From assembly GCA_019237355.1 (NCBI GenBank), contig JAFAHH010000230.1, forward strand, positions 1-6,044: a stretch of 6,044 bases of DNA, read 5' to 3'. The translations under genes were made by a program, and so were the position numbers. Below are positions 5,036-6,044 of this stretch, in pieces. Each line of letters begins with the position of its first letter. Position 1 is the first letter of the stretch. Origin of the DNA: Acetobacteraceae bacterium (GTDB lineage Bacteria; Pseudomonadota; Alphaproteobacteria; Acetobacterales; Acetobacteraceae). The notes beneath the pieces were generated by a model. It was not told the origin of the DNA and did not search any database. It worked only from the letters and a program-made list of their open reading frames with translations.

Positions 5036-6044
5036 TCAGGCTTTCCGGCGATTCCGCCTTAAGCCATCGCGCTCTAGCCACACCATCCGCCTCAGCCCTG
5101 CCATTATTGCCATCAGCATATCGGCGAAAAAGGGGCGCGGGTCCCGCCAGCAAAAGACGTAGTAGCTGGAAGATGACCTAAAGAAATCGGCGAGGAACGA
5201 TAGAACCTCGTGCAGGGGGCCGCGGTGCTGCGGATCGTTCAAGGTCTTGCGCCGTAGCACAACGGCGAGCAGCCGCCTTGTATTCGGGATCATGTAGCGG
5301 CAGCGCAGACCGGCGCGGTATGGCTTGATCTCCGGCCGGCGGTTTAGCCCAAGCGCGCAGTAGGTCCCCCACCCGAAATGCACGCCGGCATGGTAGGCGA
5401 GCGGCAGGCTGCCCCAAAAACGCCCGTTGATTTCCATAAGCGCAGCCTTGCCCGTGCTGGAGTCGAACCGGTACTCGACCATTGCCGGGCCTTCCCAATT
5501 GATTCGCCGCAGTAAGGCCTCAGACTGCGCCATTAGTGACGCGTTCGCATCCGGGGGAAGACTGCGGCATACCGTTGAGACCCCTCCGTCGGGGGGCCAT
5601 TCGGCTATCCGTTCATGCTGAAAGCGAAGCAGCGCCTCGCCATCCTTCATCAGGAACATCTGCCCGAGGCCACGGCCGGGACAGAAGGACTGCACTAATG
5701 GAAGAAGCCCGGCCGGGCGGTAGCGCGTCAGTGCCCGACGCAGTGCGTCGGTATCCGCAACATACTCCGATTTGAGCAGCGGTAGTCGGTGCGCGGCTAG
5801 TCGCCCCGCGGCCAGCTCGGGGTCGCGCCACTTCAGAATGCAGGGATAGGTGAGGTGGCCCGGGATGCTGGCGTCTAGCTCCGCGATGGTGGGCTCCCAG
5901 GTGATGGGGACCGGAATGCGCAGCTCCGCCGCAAGGGCGCAACTACGGAGCTTGTCGTTGACCAGCTCTAGCTTGTTCCGGGCGGCGATCAGTGGCCGCA
6001 GCCCGGGTAGAGCACCCGCATCCGCAGCCGCACGCATTGCTAGT
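5036..6044 (-). CDS. ATP-grasp family ligase (carboxylate-amine ligase-like), N-terminus beyond window edge
   Basis: ATP-grasp enzymes join a carboxylate to an amine (or similar nucleophile) via an acyl-phosphate with ATP. The frame is open to the right edge, so the true start lies beyond 6044; the ATG at 6037 is internal in my view because the N-terminal pre-ATP-grasp domain is missing. Counting from that Met, visible marks are NKLELVNDK (21-29) with the helix before IPVPITW (41-47), the nucleotide-binding strand PCILKW with Lys69, QSFCPGRGLGQMFL (116-129), VEYR with Glu188, and the metal-binding MEINGRFWGS (201-210; Glu202, Asn204, Arg206). A C-terminal extension of about 100 residues (RCRYMIP, FCWRDPRPFFADM) is common in exopolysaccharide-associated and uncharacterised ATP-grasp ligases. 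The TGA is at 5038-5036. No substrate can be assigned. The core residues look intact. Confidence 0.85.
   Translation of the reverse strand, partial: LAMRAAADAGALPGLRPLIAARNKLELVNDKLRSCALAAELRIPVPITWEPTIAELDASIPGHLTYPCILKWRDPELAAGRLAAHRLPLLKSEYVADTDALRRALTRYRPAGLLPLVQSFCPGRGLGQMFLMKDGEALLRFQHERIAEWPPDGGVSTVCRSLPPDANASLMAQSEALLRRINWEGPAMVEYRFDSSTGKAALMEINGRFWGSLPLAYHAGVHFGWGTYCALGLNRRPEIKPYRAGLRCRYMIPNTRRLLAVVLRRKTLNDPQHRGPLHEVLSFLADFFRSSSSYYVFCWRDPRPFFADMLMAIMAGLRRMVWLERDGLRRNRRKA

Overview
The window reads as chromosomal DNA from a high-GC alphaproteobacterium. My best guess is Rhodospirillales/Acetobacteraceae-like. This rests on the GC-rich third codon positions, the protein families present, and the small C/G-rich palindromes with an AAA loop between genes. 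No marker gene fixes the taxonomy.

Left part, minus strand (1-2567). Three co-directional genes look like one operon, read from right to left. First comes a serine alpha/beta-hydrolase of the carboxylesterase/PHB-depolymerase-like type (1854-2567). Its stop overlaps, in an ATGA arrangement, the start of an exported mono-heme cytochrome c with an N-terminal molybdopterin-oxidoreductase-like domain (start 1857). After a 26-bp gap comes a secreted SGNH/GDSL hydrolase (start 1009), which runs off the left edge before its last catalytic block. The cytochrome gene is broken by an in-frame TAG at 1186-1188, inside the heme domain. The 49 codons after it stay in frame, carry the expected axial methionine and end at a TAA at 1036-1038. 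This is the most notable single observation in the window.

Middle (2568-3167). This is a roughly 600-bp divergent intergenic region without a recognisable gene. It holds two tandem perfect 8-3-8 palindromes (2896-2914 and 2921-2939), a longer imperfect inverted repeat (2992-3030) and a small operator-like palindrome (3097-3109).

Right part (3168-6044). A large multi-spanning membrane protein of the PTPS-related/GT-C-like type lies on the plus strand. It probably starts at a TTG at 3168 behind an AGGAG, not at the upstream ATG at 3072. It converges on a minus-strand ATP-grasp ligase whose N-terminal part is beyond the right edge. Membrane proteins of this type are probably glycan- or envelope-related and ATP-grasp ligases join carboxylates to amines, but no shared substrate can be read from this window.

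I see no RNA gene, CRISPR array, insertion sequence or phage gene. I found no clearly new multi-gene system. The points worth following up are the interrupted cytochrome, the palindrome cluster and the unusual start codons.
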